64,000 nt of DNA from an uncultured Hymenobacter sp. (GCA_913776615.1 CAJYPK010000026.1:59043-123042), one strand, 5' to 3'. Positions 39,648-49,004 are shown, counted from the stretch's first letter. Made by a program: numbers and translations. Notes: generated from the letters alone by a model not told the origin.

Positions 39648-41873
39648 CTACTGCCCAAATTTCCAGTTCAGCGACAAGTTCACCACCCGGCCCTCCACCG
39701 GGGCCCACAGCTCGCGGAAGACGGGGCTGGCGTAGCTGCCGCCGGCCGGTAGCACCACCCGTTCGCGGCGCGTCTGGCGGTAGTCGAAGAGGTTTTCGCC
39801 GTTGAGTACCACCGTCCAGGGGCCGGTGCGGTAGCGCAGCAGGGCCGCCACGATGGGGTAGCCGGGCGTGGTGGTGCCGTCGCTCAGGTACTGCTGGCCG
39901 GTGTAGCTGGCCTCGATGCCCGCCCCGAAGCGCTCGCCGAACTCCTGAATGGCCACGGCCGCGAATTTGTGCCGGGCGGCCAGCTCCACGCGCGGGTTGG
40001 CGGGGTCATACAGGCGGCGGGCGTCGGTGAAGACGTAGCCCAGGTACAGCTCGGTTTCGTCGGCGCGCAGGCGCACGTAGGTTTCGAGGCCCCGCGTGAC
40101 GACGGGCGCGCTGGCATTCTGCCAGGTGAGCGGACCGCTGCCGGGCTGGTAGCTGCCCGCGCCGGGGCCGCCCACGAGGCCGCCGTCGGGCAAAATGAGC
40201 GGGTGCTGCAGGCGGGTGTAGAAGAACGACTGGTTGAGGTTCAGCACCGTTTCGGGGCTGAAGCGGTGCTCGTAGTTGAGGTCGCCGTTGAGGCCCTGCG
40301 AGGTTTCGGCTTGCAGGCCGCGCAGGGGCTGCACCTGCGGGTAATCGCGCTCGTCGAGGGCGTTGACGTAGGGCACCGGCACGCGGTAGCCCAGGCCGCC
40401 GTTGAGGCGGGCGGTAAACTCGTCGTTGAACCGGAACAGCGCCGAGAGGCGCGGCAGCACGAAGCCCCCGTATTGAGTATGATGGTCGTAGCGCAGGCCG
40501 GCTTGCAGGTTGAAGCGCGGGGCGGGCGTCCAGTTATCCTGGGCAAAAACGCCCACCGTCGCATATGTGTACGGGCTGAGCAGCGGCGTGGGGCGGCCGT
40601 CGGCGTTGTGCAGTTGCTCGCCGTTGAGGTTCACGCCGCCCACCATCGTGTTGTGTTTACCCAGCTCGTGCAGGTAGCTGGCCTCGGTGTAGTAGGTGGT
40701 TTGATTGGCCTTGAACGCCACCGTATTCGTGAGCACGTCGCGCTCGAAATTGGTGACCGCGCCCTTGAGCGTGAGGCGGCCGGTGCCCACGCTGTCGTTG
40801 GTGTACACAGCATCGAAGGTGTGGCGCTGGCTGGTGTTCGTCACGAAATAAGCCGCGTTGCCCAGCATTTCCGCCCCGTCGCGCACGGCCTGCTGCTGGC
40901 CGCCGCGCCGGCTTTCGAAGGTGCCGGTGTAGCCCAGGGCCAGCTGGCTGTGGGCGTTGGGATAATAAAACAGCCGGGGGTGCACCGTGAGATTGCGCAC
41001 CCGGGGCACGTCCACGAAGCCGTCGCCGTCCACGTCCACGTCCTGCTGCCGCGTGAGGCCGGCAAACACCGAGTAGCCGACGCGCTGCCCGCGCTGCGCC
41101 GCGAAGCCGTTGAGGTTGGTTTCGCGCAGCGTGGTTTGGTTGAGCGTGGCCGTAAACTGCGGCGTGCCCAGCGTGGGCGTTTTGCTCACCAGGTTCACTA
41201 GTCCCGCAATGGCCCCACCGCCGTATAGGGTCGAGTTGGAGCCTTTTAATAATTCAATCTGCCGCAGGTCGAGCGGTGGTACCGACAAGATGCCGAAGCT
41301 GCCCGCGAAGCCGCCGTAGAGCGGCAACCCGTCGCGCAAAATCTGCGAATACTGCCCTTGCAGGCCCTGAATGCGCAAGTCGGCGTTGCCGGTAGTAGGG
41401 GAGGTGGGTTGGATCTGGGTGCCCGCAATGTCGCCGAGCAGGCTGGCGATGTTGCCGGGTTTAATGCCATTTTCCTCCTGCATTTCCTCCGCCCCCAGCA
41501 CCTCGATGCGCTCGGGCTGGTCCTCGATGCGCGAATTGGTGCGGGTAGCCGTCACCACCACCTCGTCAATCGCGGCGGCGCTGGGGGCCAGCAGCAGCAG
41601 CAGGGGCACGCCCCCGGCCGCCGGGGCCGGCACCAGGCGGGGGCGGTAGCCCAGCGCCTCCACTCGCAGCCGGGTGCCGACGGCGGGCGCGGGCGTCAGC
41701 TGCACCGCCCCACTGGCATCGGTAGTGCCCCCAAGGCCGGTGCCGGGCACGCCCACGCTGGCCCCGATAAGCGGTTGGCGGCTAGTAGAATCGCGCACAA
41801 TAAGGCGCAGGCTTTGGGCGCGTAAAGTAGCTGGTAGCGCCAGTACTGCCAGGAAGTAAAAACGGCGTAACAT
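39648..41873 (-). CDS. TonB-dependent outer-membrane receptor
   Basis: 741 residues. Signal peptide (TLRAQ), a short CarboxypepD-reg-like domain (about 20-105), a plug starting 'IDEVVVTATRTNSRIEDQPE', and a barrel ending 'GRVVNLSLNWKFGQ'. The plug resembles receptors for siderophores or cobalamin. It has an unusual acidic loop 'VDVDGDGFVDVPR' that looks like a Ca-binding motif. Substrate unknown. Confidence 0.9.
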   Translation of the reverse strand: MLRRFYFLAVLALPATLRAQSLRLIVRDSTSRQPLIGASVGVPGTGLGGTTDASGAVQLTPAPAVGTRLRVEALGYRPRLVPAPAAGGVPLLLLLAPSAAAIDEVVVTATRTNSRIEDQPERIEVLGAEEMQEENGIKPGNIASLLGDIAGTQIQPTSPTTGNADLRIQGLQGQYSQILRDGLPLYGGFAGSFGILSVPPLDLRQIELLKGSNSTLYGGGAIAGLVNLVSKTPTLGTPQFTATLNQTTLRETNLNGFAAQRGQRVGYSVFAGLTRQQDVDVDGDGFVDVPRVRNLTVHPRLFYYPNAHSQLALGYTGTFESRRGGQQQAVRDGAEMLGNAAYFVTNTSQRHTFDAVYTNDSVGTGRLTLKGAVTNFERDVLTNTVAFKANQTTYYTEASYLHELGKHNTMVGGVNLNGEQLHNADGRPTPLLSPYTYATVGVFAQDNWTPAPRFNLQAGLRYDHHTQYGGFVLPRLSALFRFNDEFTARLNGGLGYRVPVPYVNALDERDYPQVQPLRGLQAETSQGLNGDLNYEHRFSPETVLNLNQSFFYTRLQHPLILPDGGLVGGPGAGSYQPGSGPLTWQNASAPVVTRGLETYVRLRADETELYLGYVFTDARRLYDPANPRVELAARHKFAAVAIQEFGERFGAGIEASYTGQQYLSDGTTTPGYPIVAALLRYRTGPWTVVLNGENLFDYRQTRRERVVLPAGGSYASPVFRELWAPVEGRVVNLSLNWKFGQ

Positions 41874-41980
41874 GGAAGGGCAAGCAGACCTGGCCTACCC
41901 AGCCAGGTTTTCGTCCGCAAAGCACGATCGGTATGTTGGGGAAATTCTGAAGCGCCTGCTCACTGCTGAGTAAGAAATAG

Positions 41981-42150
41981 TACGGAGGCTGTTTAGGAAG
42001 TAGGTCAACAAGAACGTCTGTCATGCTGAGCTTGCCGAAGCATCTCTACCGCACCGTTGAACGGCTTAGCAACGAAGCGAGCAAGATGCTTCGGCAAGCT
42101 CAGCATAACGAACGTTTTAAGTAGCAAGTACTTCTTAAATAGCTTCCGTA
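41981..42150. repeat. Palindromic element, family A, with outer termini (170 bp)
   Basis: Inner arms 42013-42045 with 42084-42116 carry the family A core. Outside them, 41981-42002 pairs with 42129-42150 (22 nt, three mismatches). This defines likely outer ends of the family; one end recurs at 22371-22386. Confidence 0.85.
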
Positions 42151-42205
42151 TTATGGCAGTAGTGTTGCCTCTGAAAATTAGTTCGAGCAGTTATCAAACG
42201 CACGC

Positions 42206-42212
42206 TACTTTG
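42206..42212 (+). promoter_or_regulatory. Probable -7 element of the second RlaP-type gene
   Basis: TACTTTG ends 5 nt before the ATG at 42218, so the transcript would be almost leaderless. Confidence 0.4.
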
Positions 42213-42217
42213 CAGCC

Positions 42218-43318
42218 ATGACCATTGCCGACCTGCGCCAGCAGCGCCTCATTATTTTCGAAGCCATCAGCGGCAGCCGGGCTTACGGCACCAACCTGCC
42301 GCATTCCGATACCGACCTGAAGGGCGTGTTCGTGCTGCCCGAAGACCAGTTTTTCGGCCTCGACTACCTGCCCCAGGTGGCCAACGAAACCAACGACGAG
42401 GTCTTCTACGAGCTGCGGCGCTTCGTGGAATTATTACTCAAAAACAACCCCACCGTGCTGGAATTGCTCGGCACGCCGCCCGACTGCGTCGTCTACCAGC
42501 ACCCGCTGTTTGCCCAGTTCCGGCCCCGGGATTTTTTGAGCAAGCTCTGTCGCCAGAGCTTCGCCGAGTACGCCGTGGCCCAGATTCGCAAGGCCAAGGG
42601 CTTGAATAAGAAGATAAACCACCCCGAGCCGCCCGGCCGTAAGGCCGTGCTGGATTTTTGCTACGTGACGGTAGGCGCGGGCGCGCAGCCCGCCGCTACC
42701 TGGCTGGCCCGCCAGGGCCTGCGCGCCAGCCAGTGCGGCCTGGCCAACGTGCCGCACCTCACCGACCTCTACGCCCTGTTTGTCGACCGCACACCCACCC
42801 AGAGCCTGGGCTACCGGGGCCTCGTGCGCGACCCCGAGGCCAGCCAGGACGTGCAGCTCTCGGCCGTGCCGAAAGGGGAGGTGCCCGTCGCGTACTTATC
42901 CTTCAACCGCAACGGCTACAGCTCCTACTGCCGCGTGTTTCGCGAGTACTGGGAGTGGGTCGAAAAGCGCAACAAGGAGCGCTACGCCAACACTGTGCAG
43001 CACGGTAAAAACTACGACGCCAAGAACATGCTGCACGTGTTTCGCCTGCTGCAAATGGCCGAGGAAATCGCCCGCACCGGCCAGCTGCACGTGCGCCGCC
43101 CCAACCGCGAGTTCCTGCTCCAAATCCGCCGGGGTGAGTTTGAGTACGCCGAGCTGGTAGCCGAGGCCGAGCAGCTGGTCGAGCGCGTGGATGCTGCCTT
43201 CGCGGCCTCCGCGTTGCCCGAAGCTCCGGATACCGCAACGGCTGAAGAAACCTTGCGGCAGGTGCGGCGAGTATTTTATGCGCAGCGGCCGGGACCGGCA
43301 TCCAAGCCGGAAGTATAG
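42218..43318 (+). CDS. RlaP-type nucleotidyltransferase (Pol-beta fold)
   Basis: 366 residues. The N terminus has 'SGSRAYGTNLPHSDTDLKGV', the GS plus DxD catalytic pattern (G19-S20, D31, D33). The rest is helical, with 'YDAKNMLHVFRLLQMAEEIA' typical of PF10127. Larger than the YcgL-type paralogue at 36522, so likely a different subfamily. Predicted RNA-repair nucleotidyltransferase; reaction not proven. Confidence 0.88.
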   Translation: MTIADLRQQRLIIFEAISGSRAYGTNLPHSDTDLKGVFVLPEDQFFGLDYLPQVANETNDEVFYELRRFVELLLKNNPTVLELLGTPPDCVVYQHPLFAQFRPRDFLSKLCRQSFAEYAVAQIRKAKGLNKKINHPEPPGRKAVLDFCYVTVGAGAQPAATWLARQGLRASQCGLANVPHLTDLYALFVDRTPTQSLGYRGLVRDPEASQDVQLSAVPKGEVPVAYLSFNRNGYSSYCRVFREYWEWVEKRNKERYANTVQHGKNYDAKNMLHVFRLLQMAEEIARTGQLHVRRPNREFLLQIRRGEFEYAELVAEAEQLVERVDAAFAASALPEAPDTATAEETLRQVRRVFYAQRPGPASKPEV

Positions 43319-43382
43319 ATCACAGCCTTGCGGTGGTCGGCAACTGACGTTGCCCAACGGTATAATCTTTTCGGTTGCTACA

Positions 43383-43493
43383 CAATCGTTTGTTTTACAA
43401 ATGGGTTAGTGTCGCTTACATTTATCGCGCTGAGGCTAATAATTTAAACAATCGTTTGTGTTGAATTTGTTGCGTTAGCTGAAGCAAACGTTT
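43383..43493 (+). promoter_or_regulatory. Three LacI-type operator-like sites upstream of the GH39 gene
   Basis: CAATCGTTTG occurs at 43383-43392 and 43449-43458, and GCAAACGTTT at 43484-43493. The half-palindrome around a central CG is the usual pattern for LacI-family sugar repressors. No LacI-type gene is in the window. Confidence 0.55.
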
Positions 43494-43555
43494 TTAGAGC
43501 GCTTTGCCAACCACCTGAATAGCTCCTCTGGCTTTCCCTCCTTTTCCCACCCTCC

Positions 43556-45271
43556 ATGCTGCACTTTACTTCCCGTGTTGAACCCAAAAGCCTGTTACTG
43601 GCCGTCGCGCTGCTGGCTAGCCCGGCGACCCCGGCACTGGCTCAAGTCGCCCCACCCGTAACCATCGGGGTCGATTTTGCCCAGCCCAGCGGCCCCATGC
43701 AGCCGCTGTGGGCCTACTTCGGCTACGACGAGCCCAATTACACCACCATGAAGGACGGCCAGCAGCTACTCACCGAGCTGGCCGCCCTGAGCCCGGTGCC
43801 GGTGCACGTGCGCGTCCACAACCTATTGACCACCGGCGACGGCACCGCCGCCTTCAAATGGGGCTCGACTAATGCCTACACCGAGGATAAAAACGGCCAG
43901 CCGGTGTACGACTGGACCATCGTGGACCAGATTTTCGACAGCTTCCTCAAGCGCGGTATGAAGCCGATTGCCCAGCTGGGCTTCATGCCCGAGGCGCTCT
44001 CGACGCACCCCACGCCCTACCGCCACCACTGGAAGCCGGGCGACAACTACAACGACATCTACACCGGCTGGGCCTACCCGCCCAAGGACTACGCCAAGTG
44101 GGGCGAGCTGGTGTACCAGTGGGTGCGTCACAGCGTGGCCCGCTACGGCGAGGCCGAGGTAAAAACCTGGCGCTGGGAGCTGTGGAACGAGCCCAATATC
44201 GGCTACTGGCAGGGTACGCCCGAGGAGTACCACAAGCTCTACGACTACACCGAGGCGGCCGTGCACCGCGCCCTGCCCGCCGCCCGGCTCGGCGGCCCCG
44301 AAACCACCGGCCCCGGCTGGGACAAGGCCGCTGCCTACCTGCGCGGCTTTCTGGAGCACTGTGCCCGCGGCCGCAACTACGTGACCGGCCAGCCCGGTAC
44401 CCGGCTCGATTTCGTCACCTTCCACGCCAAGGGCGGCCCCAAGCTGGTCGATGGCCACGTGCGGATGAATATGGCCACCCAGCTCAACGACGTGGCCGAG
44501 GGCTTCAAAATCGTGGCTGCCTACCCCGAGTTCAGCCGCCTGCCCATCATCATCGGCGAGTGCGACCCGGAGGGCTGCGCGGCCTGCGGCGTGCAAACCA
44601 ATCCCGAAAATGCCTACCGCAACGGCACCATGTACTCCAGCTACACGGCGGCCAGCTACGCCCGCCTCTACGAGCTGGCCGATTTCTACAAGGTAAATCT
44701 GGAAGGTGCCGTGAGCTGGTCGTTCGAGTTTGAAAACCAACCCTGGTTTGCCGGCTTCCGCGACCTGGCTACCAATGGCGTCGATAAGCCCGTGCTCAAC
44801 GTGTTTCGGATGCTGGGCCGGATGGGCGGCCAGCGGGTGGCCGTCCGCAACGCCACCGCCCTCACGCTGCCCGACATCCAGGCCCAGGCCCAAAGTCAGC
44901 GCCCCGACATCGGGGCTTCGGCAGCCTACGACGCCAAGGCCCGCACTGCTACCGTGCTGGTGTGGAATTACCACAACGACGACCTGCCCGCCGCCGCCAG
45001 CCCCGTCGAGCTAACCCTCCGTGGCCTGCCCACGGCCCGCCCCACCTTGCAGCACTACCGCATCGATGCCGAGCACAGCAACGCCTACGCGGCCTGGTTG
45101 AAAATGGGGTCGCCCCAGCAGGTATCCGCCGCGCAGCGCACCAGCCTCCAGCAAGCCGGCCAGCTCGCCCCGCTCACGCCCCCCGGCCCGGTGCAAACTC
45201 AAAACGGCCAAACGGTGGTCAGCTTCTTACTGCCGCGCCAGGGCGTGTCGCTGCTGCGCCTGAGCTGGTAA
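43556..45271 (+). CDS. Glycoside hydrolase family 39 (beta-xylosidase-like), exported
   Basis: 571 residues with a signal peptide (ATPALAQ). The acid/base Glu is in ELWNEPN (E212) and the nucleophile in IIGECDPEG (E335), the GH39 spacing; W-S-F-E-F follows in the barrel. A C-terminal beta domain starts near 440. Likely cuts xylo- or related oligosaccharides in the periplasm or outside the cell. Three operator-like sites upstream suggest sugar-dependent control. Confidence 0.88.
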   Translation: MLHFTSRVEPKSLLLAVALLASPATPALAQVAPPVTIGVDFAQPSGPMQPLWAYFGYDEPNYTTMKDGQQLLTELAALSPVPVHVRVHNLLTTGDGTAAFKWGSTNAYTEDKNGQPVYDWTIVDQIFDSFLKRGMKPIAQLGFMPEALSTHPTPYRHHWKPGDNYNDIYTGWAYPPKDYAKWGELVYQWVRHSVARYGEAEVKTWRWELWNEPNIGYWQGTPEEYHKLYDYTEAAVHRALPAARLGGPETTGPGWDKAAAYLRGFLEHCARGRNYVTGQPGTRLDFVTFHAKGGPKLVDGHVRMNMATQLNDVAEGFKIVAAYPEFSRLPIIIGECDPEGCAACGVQTNPENAYRNGTMYSSYTAASYARLYELADFYKVNLEGAVSWSFEFENQPWFAGFRDLATNGVDKPVLNVFRMLGRMGGQRVAVRNATALTLPDIQAQAQSQRPDIGASAAYDAKARTATVLVWNYHNDDLPAAASPVELTLRGLPTARPTLQHYRIDAEHSNAYAAWLKMGSPQQVSAAQRTSLQQAGQLAPLTPPGPVQTQNGQTVVSFLLPRQGVSLLRLSW

Positions 45272-45340
45272 ATGAAAGCTGTGGCCAATTTTCGCGGTTG
45301 ATTTACTGATGATTATCGACCGAGGCACATAAGAAGCGTT

Positions 45341-45423
45341 TGTCCTTGCGAGCGGAGCGAAGCAATCGCACCCCCTCGGCGCGGCTGAACAGGGGCGATT
45401 GCTTCGCTCCGCTCGCAAGGACA
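45341..45423. repeat. Palindromic element, family B
   Basis: Perfect 29-nt arms (45341-45369 with 45395-45423). Same core as 23085-23165. Confidence 0.9.
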
Positions 45424-45465
45424 GCAGGTGGCTGTTCAGTGAGGCATCGCAAAGGGCAAAAAATA

Positions 45466-45511
45466 AAATGTATCACAAGTTTCAATAATTATTGAAACTT
45501 GTGATACATTT
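45466..45511. promoter_or_regulatory. Perfect 46-bp palindrome, likely operator of the downstream operon
   Basis: No mismatch over 46 bp, with centre ATAATTAT. Its right end runs into TACATTTG (45505-45512), a -7-like box 59 nt before the epimerase ATG. A GbsR/MarR regulator is encoded in the same operon and is the natural candidate to bind it. Confidence 0.75.
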
Positions 45512-45570
45512 GCCTCGTCAAAGGCGGTAGCTCCGGTACGTAGCCGGTTGCCAGTCTTTTACGCTGCGCC

Positions 45571-46506
45571 ATGCCCCAGCCCAAGCTCGTTCTCGTCGGA
45601 GGAAATGGTTTTTTGGGTCGCCAGCTGGCGGCGCATTTCCGGGCGCTGGGTTACCAGGTGGTCAGCATCAGCCGCACCGGCCCCGGCGATGTGCGCTGGG
45701 ATGCGCGCACCCTCGGCCCCTGGGCGCGGGAGTTGGAAGGGGCCGACCTGCTGGTAAACCTGGCCGGCCGCTCGGTTGATTGTCGCTACACCATCACCAA
45801 CCGCCGGAAAATCCTGGCCAGCCGCACCGATAGCACCCGCGTGCTGGGCGCGGCGGTAGCCGCCTGCGCCCGGCCGCCCAAGGTGTGGCTCAATTCCTCC
45901 ACGGCTACTATCTACGCCGATACGCAGGGCGCGGCCCCGGCCAACACGGAAGCGGCGGGCCTGATCGGCGAGGGCTTCTCGGTCGAAATAGCGCAGGCCT
46001 GGGAAGCGGTCTTTAACGCCTACGCCGCCCCGAATACCCGTAAAGTAGCGCTGCGCACGGCCATCGTGCTCGGGGCCGACGGCGGGGCATTCCCGGTGAT
46101 GGCGCGGCTGGCCCGCCTCGGGCTATGCACGCCGCAAGGATCGGGACGGCAATGGGTTAGCTGGCTGCACGTCGCCGATTTTTGCCGGGCGGTCGAGTTT
46201 CTGGCGCAAGCCGAGGCGATCAGCGGCCCCGTCAATCTCTGCGCCCCGCACCCGCTGCAAAACTGGGAGTTCAACGCCCTGCTGGCCCGGGCGGCGCGGC
46301 CGCTGCTGCGGGTGCCGCAGCCCCGCTGGCTGCTCGAAATCGGGGCCTTCGCGCTGCGCACCGAAACCGAATTGATTCTCAAAAGTCGGAAAGTGTACCC
46401 CGAGCGGTTGCTGGCGGCGGGGTTTCGGTTTGAATATGAGCAGTGCGCGGCGGCGGTGCGGGAATTGCTGCCTAGTATTATTTCGCGCAGGGTTTCGCAG
46501 GGGTAA
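45571..46506 (+). CDS. TIGR01777-family NAD(P)-binding epimerase-like protein
   Basis: 311 residues. N-terminal Rossmann loop LVGGNGFLGRQL; 'LVNLAGRSVDCRYTITNRRK' and 'WVSWLHVADFCRAVEFL' are typical of TIGR01777 (YfcH-like), with a DUF1731-like C terminus. Reaction unknown. The final residues (SRRVSQG) and the stop codon lie inside the palindromic element at 46478-46582, so the natural C terminus was probably replaced or extended. Confidence 0.9.
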   Translation: MPQPKLVLVGGNGFLGRQLAAHFRALGYQVVSISRTGPGDVRWDARTLGPWARELEGADLLVNLAGRSVDCRYTITNRRKILASRTDSTRVLGAAVAACARPPKVWLNSSTATIYADTQGAAPANTEAAGLIGEGFSVEIAQAWEAVFNAYAAPNTRKVALRTAIVLGADGGAFPVMARLARLGLCTPQGSGRQWVSWLHVADFCRAVEFLAQAEAISGPVNLCAPHPLQNWEFNALLARAARPLLRVPQPRWLLEIGAFALRTETELILKSRKVYPERLLAAGFRFEYEQCAAAVRELLPSIISRRVSQG

Positions 46507-46582
46507 AGCGCAAGGTCTCGCAGTGCTGAGAAAACACTGCGAGACCCTGCGTTTTAACACCCCGAAACTCTGCGCGAAATAA
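46478..46582. repeat. Palindromic element, family F, overlapping a gene end
   Basis: About 48-nt imperfect arms (46478-46525 with 46535-46582). It shares GCAGGGTTTCGCAGGG with 11357-11458. The stop codon of the epimerase-like gene is inside the left arm. Confidence 0.85.
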
Positions 46583-46604
46583 CTCCCAATTTTTAAAGAC
46601 CGCC

Positions 46605-47126
46605 ATGACCCCCAATCAGCCCACTCTCGCCGAAGCCAAAGCCCAGTTTATCAACCTCTGGGGGGTGTCGGGCACGAACTGGGGCGTGAGCAAAACCCTG
46701 GCCCAGGTGCACGCCCTGCTGCTAGTGTCGCCCCGGGCCCTGAGTACCGAAGACATCATGGAGCAGCTCAGCATCTCGCGGGGCAACGCCAGCCAGACGG
46801 TGCGCGAGCTTATCGATTGGGGCCTGGTGTACAAAGAATTGCGTCCCGGCGAGCGCCGCGAATACTTCGTGGCTGAGAAAGACATGCTGCGCGTGACGCA
46901 GTGCATCATCGCCTCGCGCAAGCGCCGCGAGCTCGATCAGATGAAGCGCACGCTCGACCAGCTGTCCCAGCTGCCCGGCAACGACGCCGACCCCGACTAC
47001 CACGCCTTCCACACCGTGCTGGCTGATATCCAGCAGCTGGCCGATACCTCCGACAAGCTACTCACCCGCCTGATGAAGGCCGAGCGCAGCTGGTTTCTGG
47101 ACAAGTTTCTGAAGCTGTTTTTGTAA
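46605..47126 (+). CDS. GbsR/MarR-family transcriptional regulator
   Basis: 173 residues. Winged HTH from about 30 to 100 ('LSTEDIMEQLSISRGNASQT', wing 'RPGERREYFVAEKD'), the GbsR-type pattern. A helical dimer region follows. In the same operon as the epimerase-like, SRPBCC and methyltransferase genes. Likely ligand-responsive repressor of this operon through the palindrome at 45466-45511. Confidence 0.88.
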   Translation: MTPNQPTLAEAKAQFINLWGVSGTNWGVSKTLAQVHALLLVSPRALSTEDIMEQLSISRGNASQTVRELIDWGLVYKELRPGERREYFVAEKDMLRVTQCIIASRKRRELDQMKRTLDQLSQLPGNDADPDYHAFHTVLADIQQLADTSDKLLTRLMKAERSWFLDKFLKLFL

Positions 47127-47149
47127 CTCCACTTTACCCCCTTTCACTC

Positions 47150-48226
47150 ATGGAACCTCCCTATGAACCCGCCCCCGAGGCGGGGCCGGAATCGGTGTGC
47201 CCAATCCCCACTGCTGGTACGAGCTGGCGCGACTCGCCGTGGCGGTGCGCCGCCGTGGCTATCGTGAGCACCGGCCTGCTGGGCACGGCCCTGATGGCGC
47301 TCTCCATTGGGCATTATGGCAGCTACGGCGGCGTGTTGTTTTGCTTGTCGCCGGGGATTAGTGCCTGCCTGGCCGTGCTGCTGCACGAGTGGGCCCGGCC
47401 CAGCGACGGCGGTAGTATGTGGCCGGTTACCAAGGCCGTCGTGGGCGTATTGGCGGTGCTTTGCTCGTTGCTGTGCCTGTTCTCGCTGCACTTGGAGGGG
47501 CTTATCTGCATTGCGATGGCCTTGCCGGTAGCCCTCGTGATGGCGCTGCTGGGGGCCGCGCTGGGCACCCTGCTGGTGCAGCTCACCGGCAAGTCGCGCC
47601 CGCTGCCCATGTTGATGAGCATCCTGGTGCTGTACCCGGCCGCGCAGCAGTACGAGGCCAGCCACCCCGCGCCGGTAGTGCCCCGGCTCATCGTTACGCA
47701 GCTCGCGGTCGATGCACCGCCCGCCCGGGTGTGGGCCGTGCTCACGCGGCCGGTGCAGTACCCGGCGGCTACGGGCTGGTTTCGGGCGGGGGTGGTGTAC
47801 CCCACGCGCACGGCCCTGGTGCGCGACTCGGCTACCGGCCGGCGGGCACTGGCGTGCCGCTACTCGCAGGGGCTGGCCCGGCTGCCCGTGATAGCCTGGC
47901 AGCCGGGGCGGCAGCTCACCTTCGCCGTGCCCCCGGCCGACATGCCCGCGCCCATGCGCGAGCTGAGCCCGTACCCGCACATTCACGCGCCGCACCTGCA
48001 CGGGTACTTTCAGGTCGATAGCGGTACGTTTCGGCTGCGGCCCCTGCCGGGCGGGCGCACCCTGCTCGAAGCCCGCACCGTGTACCGCCACCGCATCGGG
48101 CCGCGGCCCTACTGGCAGCTGTGGTCTGATTACCTGCTCGATGCCATGCACCAGCGCGTGCTGGCCACCCTCAAGGCCGAAGCCGAAGCCACCCCCCAAA
48201 CTCTCGCCGTTGCCCGCCATGACTAA
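47150..48226 (+). CDS. Membrane-anchored SRPBCC-domain protein
   Basis: 358 residues. About four hydrophobic helices between 33 and 145, then an SRPBCC (START-like) fold from about 180 ('LAVDAPPARVWAVLTRPVQY' onward). Such domains bind hydrophobic ligands. It overlaps the next gene by 8 nt and follows the regulator by 23 bp, so it is in the same operon. Ligand unknown. Confidence 0.82.
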   Translation: MEPPYEPAPEAGPESVCPIPTAGTSWRDSPWRCAAVAIVSTGLLGTALMALSIGHYGSYGGVLFCLSPGISACLAVLLHEWARPSDGGSMWPVTKAVVGVLAVLCSLLCLFSLHLEGLICIAMALPVALVMALLGAALGTLLVQLTGKSRPLPMLMSILVLYPAAQQYEASHPAPVVPRLIVTQLAVDAPPARVWAVLTRPVQYPAATGWFRAGVVYPTRTALVRDSATGRRALACRYSQGLARLPVIAWQPGRQLTFAVPPADMPAPMRELSPYPHIHAPHLHGYFQVDSGTFRLRPLPGGRTLLEARTVYRHRIGPRPYWQLWSDYLLDAMHQRVLATLKAEAEATPQTLAVARHD

Positions 48227-48953
48227 GCTACTGGTAGAGTCCGCGCCCCCGGTAGCCGTGCACCACCGCCCCGCCCGCGTGCGGGCCTTGTTCGACGAGC
48301 TAGCCAGCACGTACGGCGCGGCCGAGTGGCTATCGGGCGGGCAGCTCGGCCGCTGGCGGCGCAGCCTGGTTGCCGCCCTGCGCTGGCCCGCTGCCGGCCC
48401 CGTGCCGGTAGTCGATCTGATGGCCGGCGGGGCCGAGTTGTGGGCGCCGCTGCACCAGCGCCTGGGCGAGCGGCTGCGGCTGACGGCCGTCGATTTTTCG
48501 GCCGCCATGCTCGCCCGCGCCGCCCGGCTACCGGCCGCCGGCCTCGTGCTGCGCCAGGCCGATGCCCTGGCTACCGGGCTACCCGCTGGCTCGGCTGCCG
48601 TCGTCACCTGCGCCTTTGGCCTCAAAACGCTGGCCCCGAGCGTTTACCCCGCGCTGGCGGCCGAGGCCGCTCGTTTGCTGCGCTCCGGTGGGCAGTTGGC
48701 GTTGTTGGAATTTGACTTGCCCTCCCGGCCCTGGCTGCGGGCGGCTATGCTGGCTTATCTGCGCCTGCTGCCAGCCACGCTGCGCCACGTGTGCGCCGAG
48801 GCCGCTGGCCACGCCGCACTGGCGCAATACGCCAGCGCGGGTACGCAGTGGCTGGCCCTGCAAGCAGCCTTGGAGGCGGCCGGTTTCCGGCGGGTGCAGC
48901 AGCAGCGGCTGTGGCCGGGCTGCGCCCGGCTCATGGTGTGGCAATGGAGCTAG
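48219..48953 (+). CDS. SAM-dependent methyltransferase, UbiE-like
   Basis: 244 residues from the ATG at 48219, which overlaps the end of the SRPBCC gene. SAM-binding motif 'VVDLMAGGAELWAPL' has a GG in place of the usual G-x-G; the post-I 'LTAVDFSAAMLARAA' and motif IV 'VVTCAFGLKTLA' fit class I enzymes of the UbiE/COQ5 type. Substrate unknown. Last gene of the operon. Confidence 0.85.
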   Translation: MTKLLVESAPPVAVHHRPARVRALFDELASTYGAAEWLSGGQLGRWRRSLVAALRWPAAGPVPVVDLMAGGAELWAPLHQRLGERLRLTAVDFSAAMLARAARLPAAGLVLRQADALATGLPAGSAAVVTCAFGLKTLAPSVYPALAAEAARLLRSGGQLALLEFDLPSRPWLRAAMLAYLRLLPATLRHVCAEAAGHAALAQYASAGTQWLALQAALEAAGFRRVQQQRLWPGCARLMVWQWS

Positions 48954-49004
48954 GGCGTACAGGCTCATTAGTGCAGTTTCCGAGTGGGTGTACACCTTCA
49001 GGTT

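Noticed and set aside
41874..41980. A riboswitch upstream of the TonB receptor at 39648-41873
   Set aside because: A short inverted repeat is present, but the conserved cores of cobalamin and TPP riboswitches are missing.
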